A DNA stretch of 64,000 nt, taken from contig JAPEVF010000014.1 in NCBI GenBank assembly GCA_029747585.1, positions 62,001-126,000 of the forward strand, given 5' to 3'. The DNA comes from Pleurotus djamor. Taxonomy: Eukaryota > Basidiomycota > Agaricomycetes > Agaricales > Pleurotaceae. How positions within the stretch are numbered: the first letter of the stretch is position 1; each line of letters opens with the position of its first letter. Positions 44,898 to 56,390 of this stretch are shown here, piece after piece. The notes beneath the pieces were generated by a model. The model ran no database searches, was not told the DNA's origin, and saw nothing but the letters and a program-made list of their open reading frames with translations. Position numbers and translations under genes: made by a program.

Positions 44898-46136
44898 ATG
44901 CAATCCCCGCTAGGGAACAATACAACCGTTACGCATCCTGCCCTTCGTATGTTCATCTGGTGTTACGGCATAGGATCACGAGCTTAACTTCCTCTTACCT
45001 CAGACATTAGGGATGCAAACGACGCCCATGTCGTTCTGGAGGCCGTGCGGATGAACGTCCTGCCCTTGATCAAACGTCGTTTAGCCACTACGGAACGCGA
45101 GCAACTGAAAACCGGCAACGTCTTTGTCTGGGAAGAAGCCGAAGATGATGGCGGCCTTCTCAGATGGACTGATGGGCGGCGTTGGTGAGAGGCTGGTGTG
45201 ACACCATCTGTCGTGTGCGCTAATATGTCGCAGGTCGCAAAGTCGGATGCGAGGTGACTACCTTTACTACGAGGAAAAGGTAGAAACCACACAAGAAGAG
45301 AAGGATGCGAAAGCTGCTCGACGGTAAGTGGACATACCCAATTTGATCATCCATACGGTTTTAAATCCCTACCTTCCAGGGCAAGAAGGGCGTCTGACCC
45401 GTCCGCTATAATCCCCCCACCAACACGGCGTAAAGACCGGCCAACAAAACCTAATGGGTTAACAAAGCAAACCTATTCGGCGCTGGTGCACTTACCTGGC
45501 TCTTCAGTGCCTAGAAAGTGGCATGTTGTCGCATATTTCTCGGTCAGTATATACAATGCCCTTGACTAGTCTCGTCACCGTCTGACGTCTCATCAGGGGA
45601 ACGATTACACTCGACTCCCGGTCATCGAAAATTACGAATATCTGCGTGGAATACGGGTTCCACCTGGAGTATACGTCTCCAGCAAGGCCGGTGCCAGATT
45701 AGACCACATGCCAACATATCCTGAAGAAAATGAGGATTATGGTGCCTCAGATCACCATACGTATCACCATCCCGGTGGTGAAATAGGTGTGGATCCACGA
45801 GGGAGGGCGCCACAGACCCAATTTTATGGACATTACTCCCAGACAGATGGTGCCTATCCTACTTCACCACCGTCGTCATCGTCGTCGAATTCTGCAACGT
45901 CACGATACCTCTCACCACCACGAACAACACCAGTAGGGAGCGACCAGCAGGCGAAATTAATATTGCCTCCGCTGTCGTCCCTTTGCGATCCTGATTCAAG
46001 ACCGAGGTTGCACCATCGGCAAACTAACCCACCTTCCCACTATCCGCAACGTCTTGACCGCTCACCCCCTTCCAAGTACACACCACTTTCCCCCGAAGAT
46101 CGCCGAGTCCTAGATAGTTTCAAAATTGTTCTATAG
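44898..46136 (+). CDS. Gti1/Pac2 (WOPR) family transcription factor
   Basis: Fungal DNA-binding regulator. ATG at 44898 (MQSPLGNNTTVTHPAL), an intron, then HIRDANDAHVVLEAVRMNVL, PLIKRRLATTEREQLKTGNV, FVWEEAEDDGGLLRWTDGRR, and after an intron WSQSRMRGDYLYYEEK. That is WOPRa. After a linker with basic and Pro residues comes QTYSALVHLPGSSVPRKWHV and VAYFSGNDYTRLPVIENYEY (WOPRb). The C-terminus is His/Pro/Ser-rich and disordered, ending DRRVLDSFKIVL at 46136. The family (Wor1, Ryp1, Gti1, Pac2) controls morphological switching, gluconate uptake and mating. No autoregulatory site was identified. Two WOPR halves are complete, so the gene looks functional. Confidence 0.92.
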
Positions 46137-47347
46137 CAACGCTTGTCTCAATTGTTTTGTAGTGCTTTCTTTGTCTTATGTCTTCGCGCAGTACTTCCCA
46201 TACGAACTTACCCCTACCAAAACGTATCTACATGTAACTGACTTGGATGAACATTATTCACACCGATGGTTGTTGCGATGCGCTAGCTCATGCATTGTCC
46301 TGTACGAACGTGGAGCGCACCAAGCTGACGGATGTATGTCGCAACTTTTTCGGGTCGTGTACCACTATCTCCGTCTCAGAAAAGCTCAGGTTCAAAAGCG
46401 AAAGAAGCACCGAGGGTACAAGGGCGGCCACATGTAGAACTTCAAGCCTGTTCTAGATAGGCTTCGGGCCTGTAATCTAGAATCTAGCGTCAGGGAGCTT
46501 TAGTATACGAAGTACGTTTAAAAACGCTAGCAAATGGGGACGCATGCCTGACTCAGTGACATCCCCCCGACGATCTGCCGTATACTGGGGATGAAAGTTT
46601 GATGAGAGTAAAATAGCTTATTTCTCACCTGTTTCATTGACAGGCATCTCAATTTGGAGATTCTTGGTGCGATAAGTGGCTCATCGCGGTCCGCTGCGAC
46701 GAGAGCCGTAGTATTCCGCACCCCAAGTTCAAAATAGATGAGAATGACTGAAATCGTTGGCAGCATCTCTGCATGTCAACGGACCGTATCAGCCGCCCGA
46801 AACATAATGAAGATGAGTGTGTGCACCATAACCATGCACAAGAACGGACAATCTCCTCGCGAACATACAAGGGAGTCCCACCGGAATTGCATCGGCTGGA
46901 CGACTGTCTGTAACAGCGAAGGTGGGTTTCGGCGGCCGTTTGTCTGCCTCGGGAACATTTAGTCCTTCGGAATCCAGAGATCGGGATTCAAGCAATCGCG
47001 TTTAAGCCTGACATTCGCCAAAACTCGTAGCATCTCGATATGAAAGCTGAATTGAGGGAGTAAAGCTCGTCTAAGGCAAGGCTCGGCGCTCAAGCGCTCA
47101 AGTAAGACTGCCGAAGTGCCGGTTGCGGAGATTGTATTCGTGTAGGCGAAAGGGCATGCAACTTGGGCTTCCGCTTAAACCCCAGTCAATCTCATCCCGT
47201 CAACCAAGACGATCAGAGGTGCGTCTGCGCCGCTCTTGCGAAGTGTTGAATCGAATTCTTACTGAGAAAACCAGATAATGCGTACTTGACGTATCGCTTG
47301 CGAGCTGAATACGAAAATTTCCCGGAAAAGGACAACATCAGTTTTCC
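46137..47347. other. Spacer between WOPR factor and DML1/Misato
   Basis: 1.2 kb. A TCTAGAT..AATCTAGAATCTAG imperfect repeat lies near 46452-46483. On the minus strand (46527-46958) two short hydrophobic frames could be a decayed membrane protein but match nothing I can name. No gene supported. Confidence 0.35.
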
Positions 47348-49540
47348 ATGCGCGAAATCTTATACATCCAGGCGGGTAACTTGGCCAATTACGTCGGCAC
47401 CCACTTCTGGAATTGTCAGGAAGAATATTTCACGTACGATGATGAGACAGAGCCCCTAGTGAGCCATGATGTCTCGTTCAGAGAAGGCTTGGATCTACAC
47501 GTAGGTACTTCGTCGTTGATGCTTATCCGTAGGCTTGGTCTGATGTGTCATGATTTCAGGGAAATCCAACTTACTGCCCACGGTTACTCATGCTTGATAT
47601 TCGAGGTGGTCCATAAGTCCATCTCTAATCTGCTAGCATTGGCCTAACATCAGTTGGCAGGCAACTTCGGCAAGCTCTCGTCCGCAAATTCACTGCACGG
47701 TTACAATGAGGACTTCGGCGACGCTTCGGATGGATCCGACGCCCAAACCACGAATTGGTAAGTCTCGAGAGACTGCCACATTACCACTGGATGCCGGGGC
47801 AATCGTTTATCCTTCTATTTTTGCAGGGACGGTGAGGTAGTGACTTATGGCGAGGAGTCTACCTTGACTTCTCCCCCTACGGGAGCCCACATGGTCTCTC
47901 ATGGTGAGGCCAAAGACTCTAATACATCCGACGTCTCCTCAGATAACGAAATACACAACGATCGTGGCGGAGAGAAGACGAAGGCATCTGCATCAGATCC
48001 TAGTGTCCTATTTTGGTCTGACTTCGCCCGAGTTTCCTACATCCCAAGAACCATCCACAAAGTTCCAGAGGTATCGGATTGGGATAAAATTGACGGCGAT
48101 TGGATTCTTGGACGCGATACATATGCTCAGTACAATAAGGTAAGATGAAAAGCCCTGCAAGCCCCGCGTATGTAATGGCTTTTCTCTCCTGGTAGGATAC
48201 AGGGCTCATGGAAGACGCCGTACGGCTCTTCCTGGAGGAATGTGACTCTCCTCAGGTAGATCAAACGCCCCTTCTTGACCACTTCCTTATCGCTGACTTT
48301 GGACAGGGTCTTCAACTCATCGAAGATACGACGACGTTCGGCTCATTCACCCACTCGTTTCTTACTTCCTTCTACGATGACTTCTCAAAGCTCCCCCTTT
48401 TATCATTTCCGCTATTGTCTGATTCGATACCAAGCAAGAACAGTGGCGTACGTTCACCCCGTTGTCACGCGCTCCGGTGTTTATGTTCTATAAATATCCT
48501 GTCAGCCCCGGTACCTCAAGCGGATGATAAACGATGCCTTCGTTCTTCAAGGCTTCGACGACATACACTCGGCGACATGTATACCCATACAAAATCCAAT
48601 CTTCTGGAAAAATACCCCTTCGACAATTTCGCATGTCCGTTCCTTTTTCCACGTCATAATATGGGTAATAATTGCTCACCGTCATGATATAGGGTGACTT
48701 CTACTCATCATCAGCTGTTCTGTGCGGCCATCTTGAGACCTCGACCCTCCCATTACGGTCCGTATCGACCAACATCTTATTGACGCCGCGTGCCAATTAA
48801 TCTTCTATTAGTTTGAAGAATTCGACATCATCCCTCTCTTTACCCAGTCTTCTCGCACAGCTCAACTGGCGTGGGACGACTAGATTCAGCGAGCTTTCAG
48901 GAATCTGCTCATTCAATGCATCCGAGCCTTTCAATGGTTCTCAACCCGTGTCTGAATTCTCTCTGCCAATTAAACTCGAGGTAAGGGGTGGTCCATCCTC
49001 TGACCTTGCGTGCTCAAACCGTCGATCGATGGACCTTTTACCAGCCCAGTTTACCCACATCATATGTCTGTGTCGACGTGACACGGGGCTTTTCAAAGGA
49101 TGACCTTCAGGCCTACGAAACGCGGCGTTTACGATTGTCTACAACATGCCCTGTCAAGAGGTTTGTCATCCTTCTATCTCTTCCGTATTGTGTCCGTTTC
49201 TCAAAGTTTGCACAGTGTTCACGCACCAGGTTATCCCTATGACAAGTCTTTGTCCTCATTGAGGACATCTCAGACATCTTGTGAACCCACAAGCTTGCGA
49301 ACCTCACCGGGAGACGATTCCCTCCGTTGGTTCACCCAGACCAAAACCACTTCGGGAACCGCCCATCTATTCAGCGCCTATGCTAAGGCCATCCAGGCCG
49401 AGATCACCCAAAAGCCAAGTGACGTTGCGCAAACCATTGGCGTGGATATTGACACGCTTAGAGAGCTTGTGAACGACCTATGGAGAATGCACGATGATTA
49501 TGATGACATGATTGATCTAGACTTTGATAGTGAAGAGTAG
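47348..49540 (+). CDS. DML1: DML1/Misato family protein (tubulin-like)
   Basis: Conserved eukaryotic protein linked to mitochondrial distribution and genome partitioning. ATG at 47348 gives MREILYIQAGNLANYVGTHF, the invariant tubulin-like N-terminus of the family, then WNCQEEYFTYDD, SHDVSFREGLDL and (spliced) WDGEVVTYGEES. A variable acidic loop follows, then VLFWSDFARVSYIPRTIHKV, DAVRLFLEECDSPQGLQLIE and FGSFTHSFLTSFYDDFSKLP. Next are LKRMINDAFVLQGFDDIHSA and LLAQLNWRGTTRFSELSGIC. The C-terminus has TSSGTAHLFSAYAKAIQAEI and GVDIDTLRELVNDLW before the stop at 49540. About nine exons; intact. Tubulin-like fold without known GTPase activity (family knowledge). Confidence 0.88.
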
Positions 49541-49651
49541 AGTAAATAGTTGAACAGACATTACATAAATAATGGAAGATACATTTCCTCAGTTTTCGGT
49601 TCGATACCCCTCGCAGGATAGAGTATGGTACATATGTAGTCCGTTGACACT

Positions 49652-51955
49652 CTAGACTGATGATTGGTTCCTCATCAGAGACAGGTCTATTGATATAGAC
49701 GAGTCGGGCACTGAGCGGATGCTTTCATTACCGGTGCCCTTGAGCTTCGCTCCCACAGTTGCATGAGAGTCTGCCTTGATGCTTTCCAATGCCGTACCCG
49801 CTTCCGTTTCGTCGCTCTTGGCAGTTTTCCCTACTATGCCGATACCTCTCAGACCGACCGCGGCTACAATGAGACTCAGGGCTGCTGCTGCGAGGCATGT
49901 CCATCCAGCTGCCCTAAAACCAGCCATCAAGACCTCCGGAGAGTCTGCAGCTAATTCAGGATGCGCCTTATTGTACTTTTCGCTGGTGGCTGTTGCAATG
50001 CTACTCGTGACTGCGAGACCGATCGAAGTCCCGAGCTATGGAAGGGAAAGACATCAGAAATGGAAGTGTAATATCGATTGAAATAGGCACGTACACGCGT
50101 GGCGACATTAAAGATGCCGCCTGCGAGAGACTGGGAATTTTCGTCAAAGTTTTGGATGATCTGGAGGTTCCCAACAGGATAGACCGCATCTGCGCCCACT
50201 GTCACACAATATTGGCTTGGCGCGTTCTTTTGTAAAAGGCGTTCAAGATACGTACCTACGAAGATCATAACCAGGAACGCACTGGCCCAGTAAGAAGCGT
50301 CAACGTTAATGGTACTGAAAATGATGGGTGCGATCTGGTGACCGTGTCCCATGATGAGAAGCCATCAAGAGCAAAAAAACCAATGACGTACGACACTGCC
50401 GACGAGGCCCGCCAGTATTAAGGCTTGACCCGGCAGACGGTTGACTACATAGCCCGTGATCAAGTTAACGGAAAAGCCGGCGAGGGCCATGGGTATAAAC
50501 CGAAGCGATGTCTCAATGGGATTTAGGAGATTGACTTGCTGGTAGCTGAGTGTGCCATTTCAGGGTCAGATCATGGAGGTAACGCGGGTTAGACGGAGCG
50601 GACGTACTAGAGAGTGGCGAAGTAGCTCAATGTATTAAAGCTCCACCTGTAGATGTGCGGGGTACCATATTCAGCGACCTTCACCAACGAAGCCTGATGG
50701 GTGCCGAACGTACCATGCAAAGAAAACGATCGCAATGACACTTCCCATCTTGGCGCCAGGCTGCTTCCACATGCTAAGGGGCATAAGCACAGACATGTCC
50801 CGAGCTTCACGCCATCTTTCATAGTACAAGAATACACCTAGGATGACTGCGGATGCTGATAAGAGACTTGGTATGTGTGGAGTTGCCCAGCCTTTGCTGG
50901 CTGTAGTTGAATCACTGGAGAATATTTAGCCTCAATCGCTACGTAGGACGGATAAACGTACGCGAGACTGTAAGTCAAGAGGCCGATGCCGGTCATACTC
51001 AAGATTGCACCACCCCAATCGATACCCTTGGTATATCGGTGGGTTGGCGGTGTCTTGGGAAGAACTAACCATCCAAGTGCGACGAATAGGAAGCCAAGTC
51101 CCGCCTGGATGTAGAAAATGGAACGCCAAGTAGCACGACTGTCCGTAAGGATCCCACCTGTAGCCAGATGTAACTTAGATTCATATTTCAGGTAAAAAAA
51201 AAACGAGGATAGGGACGGACCAAATATCAGACCGCCAATGAATCCTAGAGGCTGGCCAGCGCCCAGTGCTCCGAATGCCTTATTACGTTTCGGGCCAGGT
51301 GGGAAGTACGATGAAAGCAGTCCAATACCTGAAGGTGTATTGGCCGCCGCACCGAGACCCTTAAGAGCGATGAAGACGATAAAGGCAACGTCACTCGGTG
51401 CGAACGCGGTGGCAAGACTCCTGATGTGATCATGGTTTTTAGACTCAAAGTTGAAAGTACTCCGTCGGCTAGGGNAAAAAAAATCTCACCATGCAGCAAA
51501 CCAGAGTGAGCCGAGCATAAACATCACTCGGCCACCCACAATATCTCCAATTCTGCCGAAGAAAAGGAGGAAACAGCCATACGACAGGCTAGTTTTTCGT
51601 GTTAGTCGCCATGATACCACGAGCAACGAGCCGCCGTAACCTATGACACTTACGCAAAAACGTTCACTGGCCATTGTAAGTCAGCCTAATGTCGTGAAAT
51701 GATTAGTTTATGTTGTTTTCGTGGATTCCGTCTTATATCGAGCGACGCGAAAGATTGACTCACCTGCCTGAAATTGAGGTCCTTGCCGATTGTGGGGAGG
51801 GCGACAGTGAGCGCTCCAGACAAAAAGACCTAAAAGGATTTAAGCGCCGTCAAGGGTCATCCATCATTTGGACCAGACGCATAACTCACGTTTAGCGTGG
51901 TCACTCCAGAAACGACGAGGACCACGATTATGTCCCTCACTGAGGACGACAACAT
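49652..51955 (-). CDS. MFS transporter, drug:H+ antiporter type
   Basis: Minus-strand permease of about 530 residues. ATG at 51955 (MLSSSVRDIIVVLVVSGVTT, helix 1). Next come TVALPTIGKDLNFRQADLQW, the motif-A-like loop GRIGDIVGGRVMF between helices 2 and 3, GLGAAANTPSGIGLLSSYFP, GALGAGQPLGFIGGLIFGGI and LTGYVV-type later helices. About 12-14 membrane spans in all. The cytosolic tail is polar (SDETEAGTALESIKADSHAT) and ends SIDLSLMRNQSSV at 49652. The N at 51474 lies in an intron (GTGAGA donor; acceptor ACATCAG), which joins AAW to SLATAFAP. Substrate unknown; the family exports drugs and secondary metabolites or takes up small molecules. Divergent from the P450 gene, about 1.1 kb apart. Confidence 0.87.
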
Positions 51956-53064
51956 GGCGGTTCGGTGGGAGGTTGGAGTGAGTCAAAGACAAGTTGTTTA
52001 CTTTTTAAAAACAAACTCACGTTTCCCGATCCTCGCCAATTCTAGATCACGCAACCCGGGCGTCGCACAATCCAATGCCCCATCCAGGAAAAAATTCTCA
52101 ATCAATGTGGGGCTCAGTCCCGCCACAAATGGTGCAGAGCGACGGAGTCGAACTCCGTTGGGTCGCCCATTCGAGTCATCTCTATCATCTGGGCGTCTGG
52201 CCACATCAGAATTCCAGAGGTTGGCCACTTAAAACGCCGGCGCGTTCGCGTAAATTTGCGCTCCTCCATATGCTGAACCTCTCTCGCCAAACTTGCGAGC
52301 CAAAGCTCTGGAATCGCTGGGATCAACGGTGGTTCCAACGCCAATCCTTGGAACTCTTAGGCGACACTTGTGTGTTTGCTTCTGAGTCTGGAGATTAGGC
52401 TAATACATGGGCGGCCATTCTACCGATCCTTTGATGACCGCTGAGAAGCTGTTCTATGCCCGCTGCTTTCTACATTGATGACCGAAGTTCCTGGATGTCG
52501 ACTGGATAACCTTTCGATGTCGCCTCTCCACATGCTTGTGATCATAGATGGGCGGAAGAATTGATGATTGTAACTGTCCCTCAGAGGACGTCCTGTCTAT
52601 TTAACGTGCCTTCATCACCACTTGGTCCCGTCGGCTTTCGCTGCGCTTCGTTTCACCGGATTCAGGATGCGTTTTTCTCGCTCGCCGTACTGATAGAAGC
52701 ATCAGATTTTCATATGCCTAGTCTAAGAATAGGAATACGCTGGCCTTTCATCGCTTAAGAAGTAAGCAACTCATCCTCAGCCGAATGGTGTATTGATTAC
52801 TGAAGTAACACCAAGCACGGTGAATTGCCGCGCACCATCACTCTCTCCGAAATGACTGCAAACCTCATTCCCGTTATTGTCGTTGAGCCCGGCTTCTACG
52901 CACCCACTTGCTCTAGATGCACAGATTTTGCATCAACGCAAGCGAGCTGCAGAACATCCTTCAAGAAGCCTTGCGACTTAAAAGGACATCTATTCCTGTC
53001 TCAATTCTTCACCTCGCCTTCATCCTTTCAATCAAGCCCTCACAGCTAGAGTATTTCCTCGACA
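51956..53064. other. Divergent spacer between MFS and P450 genes
   Basis: 1.1 kb without a supportable gene. It separates two divergently transcribed genes for a transporter and an oxidase, so a shared control region is possible. A minus-strand GGAGTTCGACTCC hairpin near 52140-52155 looks like a tRNA T-arm but no tRNA folds around it. Confidence 0.4.
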
Positions 53065-55039
53065 ATGGCCACCATTGATCTGCTTCCCAACGTCACGTCA
53101 ATCTCATTTGGCGTCATCTTAGTGGCACTGTCCTCGATCTTGGCAATCTTTCACCGCGTCATCGAACACTTCCGAGATCCTCTTCGTGACATACCTGGGC
53201 CCTTCTTGGCCCGTTGGACGTCGCTTTGGCTGGCATACCAAGTGAGAATGGGCCGTAGATATCTCGTGGTCGATGAATTGCACAAAGTAACTTCTCTTCA
53301 ATATCTTTGTCCCCGGTGTTCTAATACCCTCCGTCCCCTAGAAATATGGACCGTTCGTTCGCATCAGCCCGAACCATGTTTCGGTCGCCCACAAAGACGC
53401 TATCAACGTCGTTTACGGCCAAGGATCTCGTGCCTTCGACAAATCGGCCTATTACCATGCCTTTGTCTCTGACAAGGCTTCTATCTTCTCTACTGTCGAC
53501 CGTCAAGACCATGCCCAGAAACGCCGCCTTGTGTCACAAGGGTTTTCGTACAAAGCCCTCCAAAGTGTCACCCCTCTTCTTCACACGAATCTGGTACATT
53601 TCACGGACAAAATGGATGAAATCTGTGAACGTGGCGGACCAGTCGATGCCCTTCAATGGTTCAATTTCCTGGCGTTCGATATCTTGTCGGATCTCGCTTT
53701 CGGAGAGCCCATAGGGATGGTATCTAATGTGGGACATCTCATTTAGTCTTGGATCATTCGTGCTAATAATAGAATCTACGGTTAGGAATCCGATGCAGTC
53801 GCCGTGATGGGAGTCGATGGAAAGATCACACAGGAACATGCTATCACCCTCGTTGACGAGGTATGTGTGTGCACATACGTTCTACATCATGACTAATTGA
53901 GTAACTTTTCCCCAGCGGGAGCATTTGGCTGCTGTCGTCGGGATCCATCCCTGGTTCAAGACCTTATCGAAGTTCATCCCCGATCCGTTCTTCATTAAAG
54001 GACACAAATCTTCCACTGGTCTAGTCGACCTCGCCCGTCGCCGTGTGACCAAGCGTCTGGAATCCGGGGCTTATAGGGAAGATATCCTCAACAAATTGAT
54101 CGACGCTCGAACTGAGGAAACCGGTACCCTATCACCTGAACAAGTCACTGAACTGATTGCGGAGACTGTTACCCTCCTGTAGGTCGTCTTTCCAGGGGTT
54201 TACGCATTTTGTTGACCCGAATTTTAGGATCGCTGGATCTGATACGACGTCGAATTCCATTACCGCCATTATTCACCTTGTCCTCACGCATCCTCATGTC
54301 TACCAAAAACTGCTGCTGGCACTCCAGGAAGCGATTCCTTCCGGTCAGATTCCGAAACACGAACATGTCAAAGACATTCCTTACCTCACGGCTGTCATTG
54401 ACGAAGGGCGAGTACATTCATATGGACGCAACGATTGCTCATGGATAACCCGTTGAAATCAGATTGCGGTACTACGCAACGACCGCTATTGGTCTTCACA
54501 GAGCCGTTCCTCGCGATGGCGTCGTCTGTCTAGGCAAATTCTTCCCAGAAGGAGTGAGTAGACGATTAATTTTGACAATTAGACGGCTCACAGTCATTTC
54601 CAGACGGAGATGTCTGTTCCCGCATACACGATCCAGCACGATGAAACGATATGGGGTGACTCGGAGACATTCCGCCCCGAACGATGGCTTGAAGAAAAGG
54701 ATTTAGGCCGCTATCTACTTACTTTCGGCAAGGGCCCAAGACAATGCGTTAGTAGCTTTGGTTTAGCCTATCGCTTTACTCTGTCACTGATATCTTCTAC
54801 CTTTCCCTGCTTCCCACAGCTTGGACGGAAGTGAGTTATCCGGTGTCATGAACTCCGTCATTGGTTGATACTGATGTTGTATTTCTAGCCTTGCCTACAT
54901 TGAGATGCAGTTGGTTATCGCAACCATGCTGCTGCGGTACGAAATCAAGCTCCAGTCCGACCATTTAGAGACAACTGAAGGCTTCATGCACAAGCCTCTC
55001 CATATGATGGTCAAGCTTAAAAGACGGGGGGCTGCGTAA
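53065..55039 (+). CDS. Cytochrome P450, CYP53/benzoate-4-monooxygenase-like
   Basis: Microsomal P450 of about 490 residues in seven or more exons. ATG at 53065; hydrophobic anchor VILVALSSILAIF, then IPGPFLARWTSLWLAYQVRM and (spliced) KKYGPFVRISPNHVSVAHKD. Later come GFSYKALQSVTPLLHTNLVH and the I-helix IAGSDTTSNSITAIIHLVLT with the D-T-T oxygen-activation triad. The K-helix EGLR (ExxR), FRPERWLEE and heme loop LTFGKGPRQCLGRNLAYIEM, with its Cys ligand, complete the set. The stop is at 55039. Sequence style is like fungal CYP53 and related benzoate or phenylpropanoid hydroxylases; exact family and substrate are inference. Divergent from the MFS gene. Confidence 0.88.
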
Positions 55040-55487
55040 AGAAACTCCCGTTCCATAAAATTATCTCTAGGTCCCGTTACCCCTTCTACCAATAGCATCC
55101 ATAGATATCCTTCCAATTTCCCTATTTACCTTTCTTTTGGGCGTGTACGCAAACTGTAGAATTACAACAACATCGAAATCCCAATTCCCTTCTCCTGGCG
55201 TAATGCTACGATCGTAGTGAACTAGCCCAAACTCCGACTCGAGGTCAACGTTTTACTTACTCCCAGGAACCTACGACCATCTCTCACGGCTCCGCAGTAT
55301 TCACTATTCTAAGATCGATTTACCCACCGTTACTTCTCAAGCGATGTGGCTTATTCTAGCTCGAATAGTTAAAACATGTGGATGCTAACGCAAGTGACTT
55401 GCTCTGAGTTATTTTGGACATGGTGGTAGACATCTAAGGAGCGATCTGTTCTGGAACATTTTTACGTACTGTGAAGGAAGACCTAGG
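55040..55487. other. Spacer between P450 and the minus-strand hypothetical gene
   Basis: 448 bases of convergent 3' flanks; no recognised feature. Confidence 0.4.
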
Positions 55488-56390
55488 TCACCTACTATGA
55501 AGTTCCATCATCATCATAGAATGACCGGCGAAGGGAGGAGGGAAGGGACCGGTACCTTGGCTTTGGGACGGGGGAGTACCTGTCATGATGTTTTGATCTC
55601 CTAGCACAAACCCTTGACTCGCTTCTTTCGTGCGTAGGTCCCAGGCTAGTGAGTAGGTCTTCTCGCCTCTTCTCACGCGCAATTTAAGCATAGTGACCTC
55701 AGGTACTTGACGTGTCGCTTTATGTTTAGTCAGAGCCCCAGGTTTGTCGTAGAAATAGAGTGAGAAACATTGAGGTGTACACTTAGTAAGTGATGTAACC
55801 ATGTACGAGAGAAGGAAGTACAGCTGATCCTTGGACATCATCAAGTGGGCCGGTAGGGACCGTTGAATTGAGCTAGCGCTAATAGAAAGCATCCGTCATT
55901 CACTCTAATCCCCCAGACTCGAAGGTGGCCCTATGCCAAGAAAGAATCGCATACGGGGTATTTAGACGATGATGTGAGAAATATGGAAATGAGGAGGGGC
56001 ATTAGACGGGGGTTTTGATATCTGCGAAAGCAACTCAGAGACCACGTATATGACAGGTTAAGTTTGAAACCCCTCGCTTTATGTTCCTTCGGAGATCCGA
56101 CGTTACCAAACTCACGGAATCGCTGGAAACTTTGTAAAGCGTCCCACAGGAACGGTGGCATTGCCATAAAGCGTTCGCCCTCTACTACGTGAATAGAATA
56201 GACGGCTTTCTCAGCATGTGTGTTAGTTTGGAAAATGATCACACACCCAGAGCTTGGTAGCCGCACGTACTCACACTTCCTCCTGAAAGCAGACGTCTTC
56301 GATAGGCAATATCATTCATCATATACACGGATGCTGCTATGAGTCCTGCCAGTTCCGTAAGGCCGGTCAATCCATGCTGTTCACGTCCAA
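55488..56390 (-). CDS. Hypothetical protein, unrecognised (5' end unresolved)
   Basis: Minus-strand exons splice into a continuous reading: HGLTGLTELAGLIAASVYMM NDIAYRRRLL, KAVYSIHVVEGERFMAMPPF, LWDALQSFQRFREYQNPRLM and PLLISIFLTSSSATFDASSI. It continues with QRSLPAHLMMSKDQLYFLLS, KHKATRQVPEVTMLKLRVRR and GEKTYSLAWDLRTKEASQGF, and ends SMMMMELHSR at 55488. Introns have GT..AG ends; one donor is the weak GTTTGG also used in the P450 gene at 1326. No start codon in frame could be placed upstream of about 56365. I recognise no family. The reading has normal hydrophobic cores and no internal stops once spliced, which argues for a real gene. Confidence 0.4.

Noticed and set aside
46527..46958. Short hydrophobic minus-strand frames resembling a DUF6533/6534-type membrane protein end
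   Set aside because: Similarity too weak, no start, and junctions do not give a clean frame.
52130..52165. Hairpin resembling a tRNA T-arm (GGAGTTCGACTCC on the minus strand)
   Set aside because: No matching acceptor, D or anticodon arm could be folded around it.
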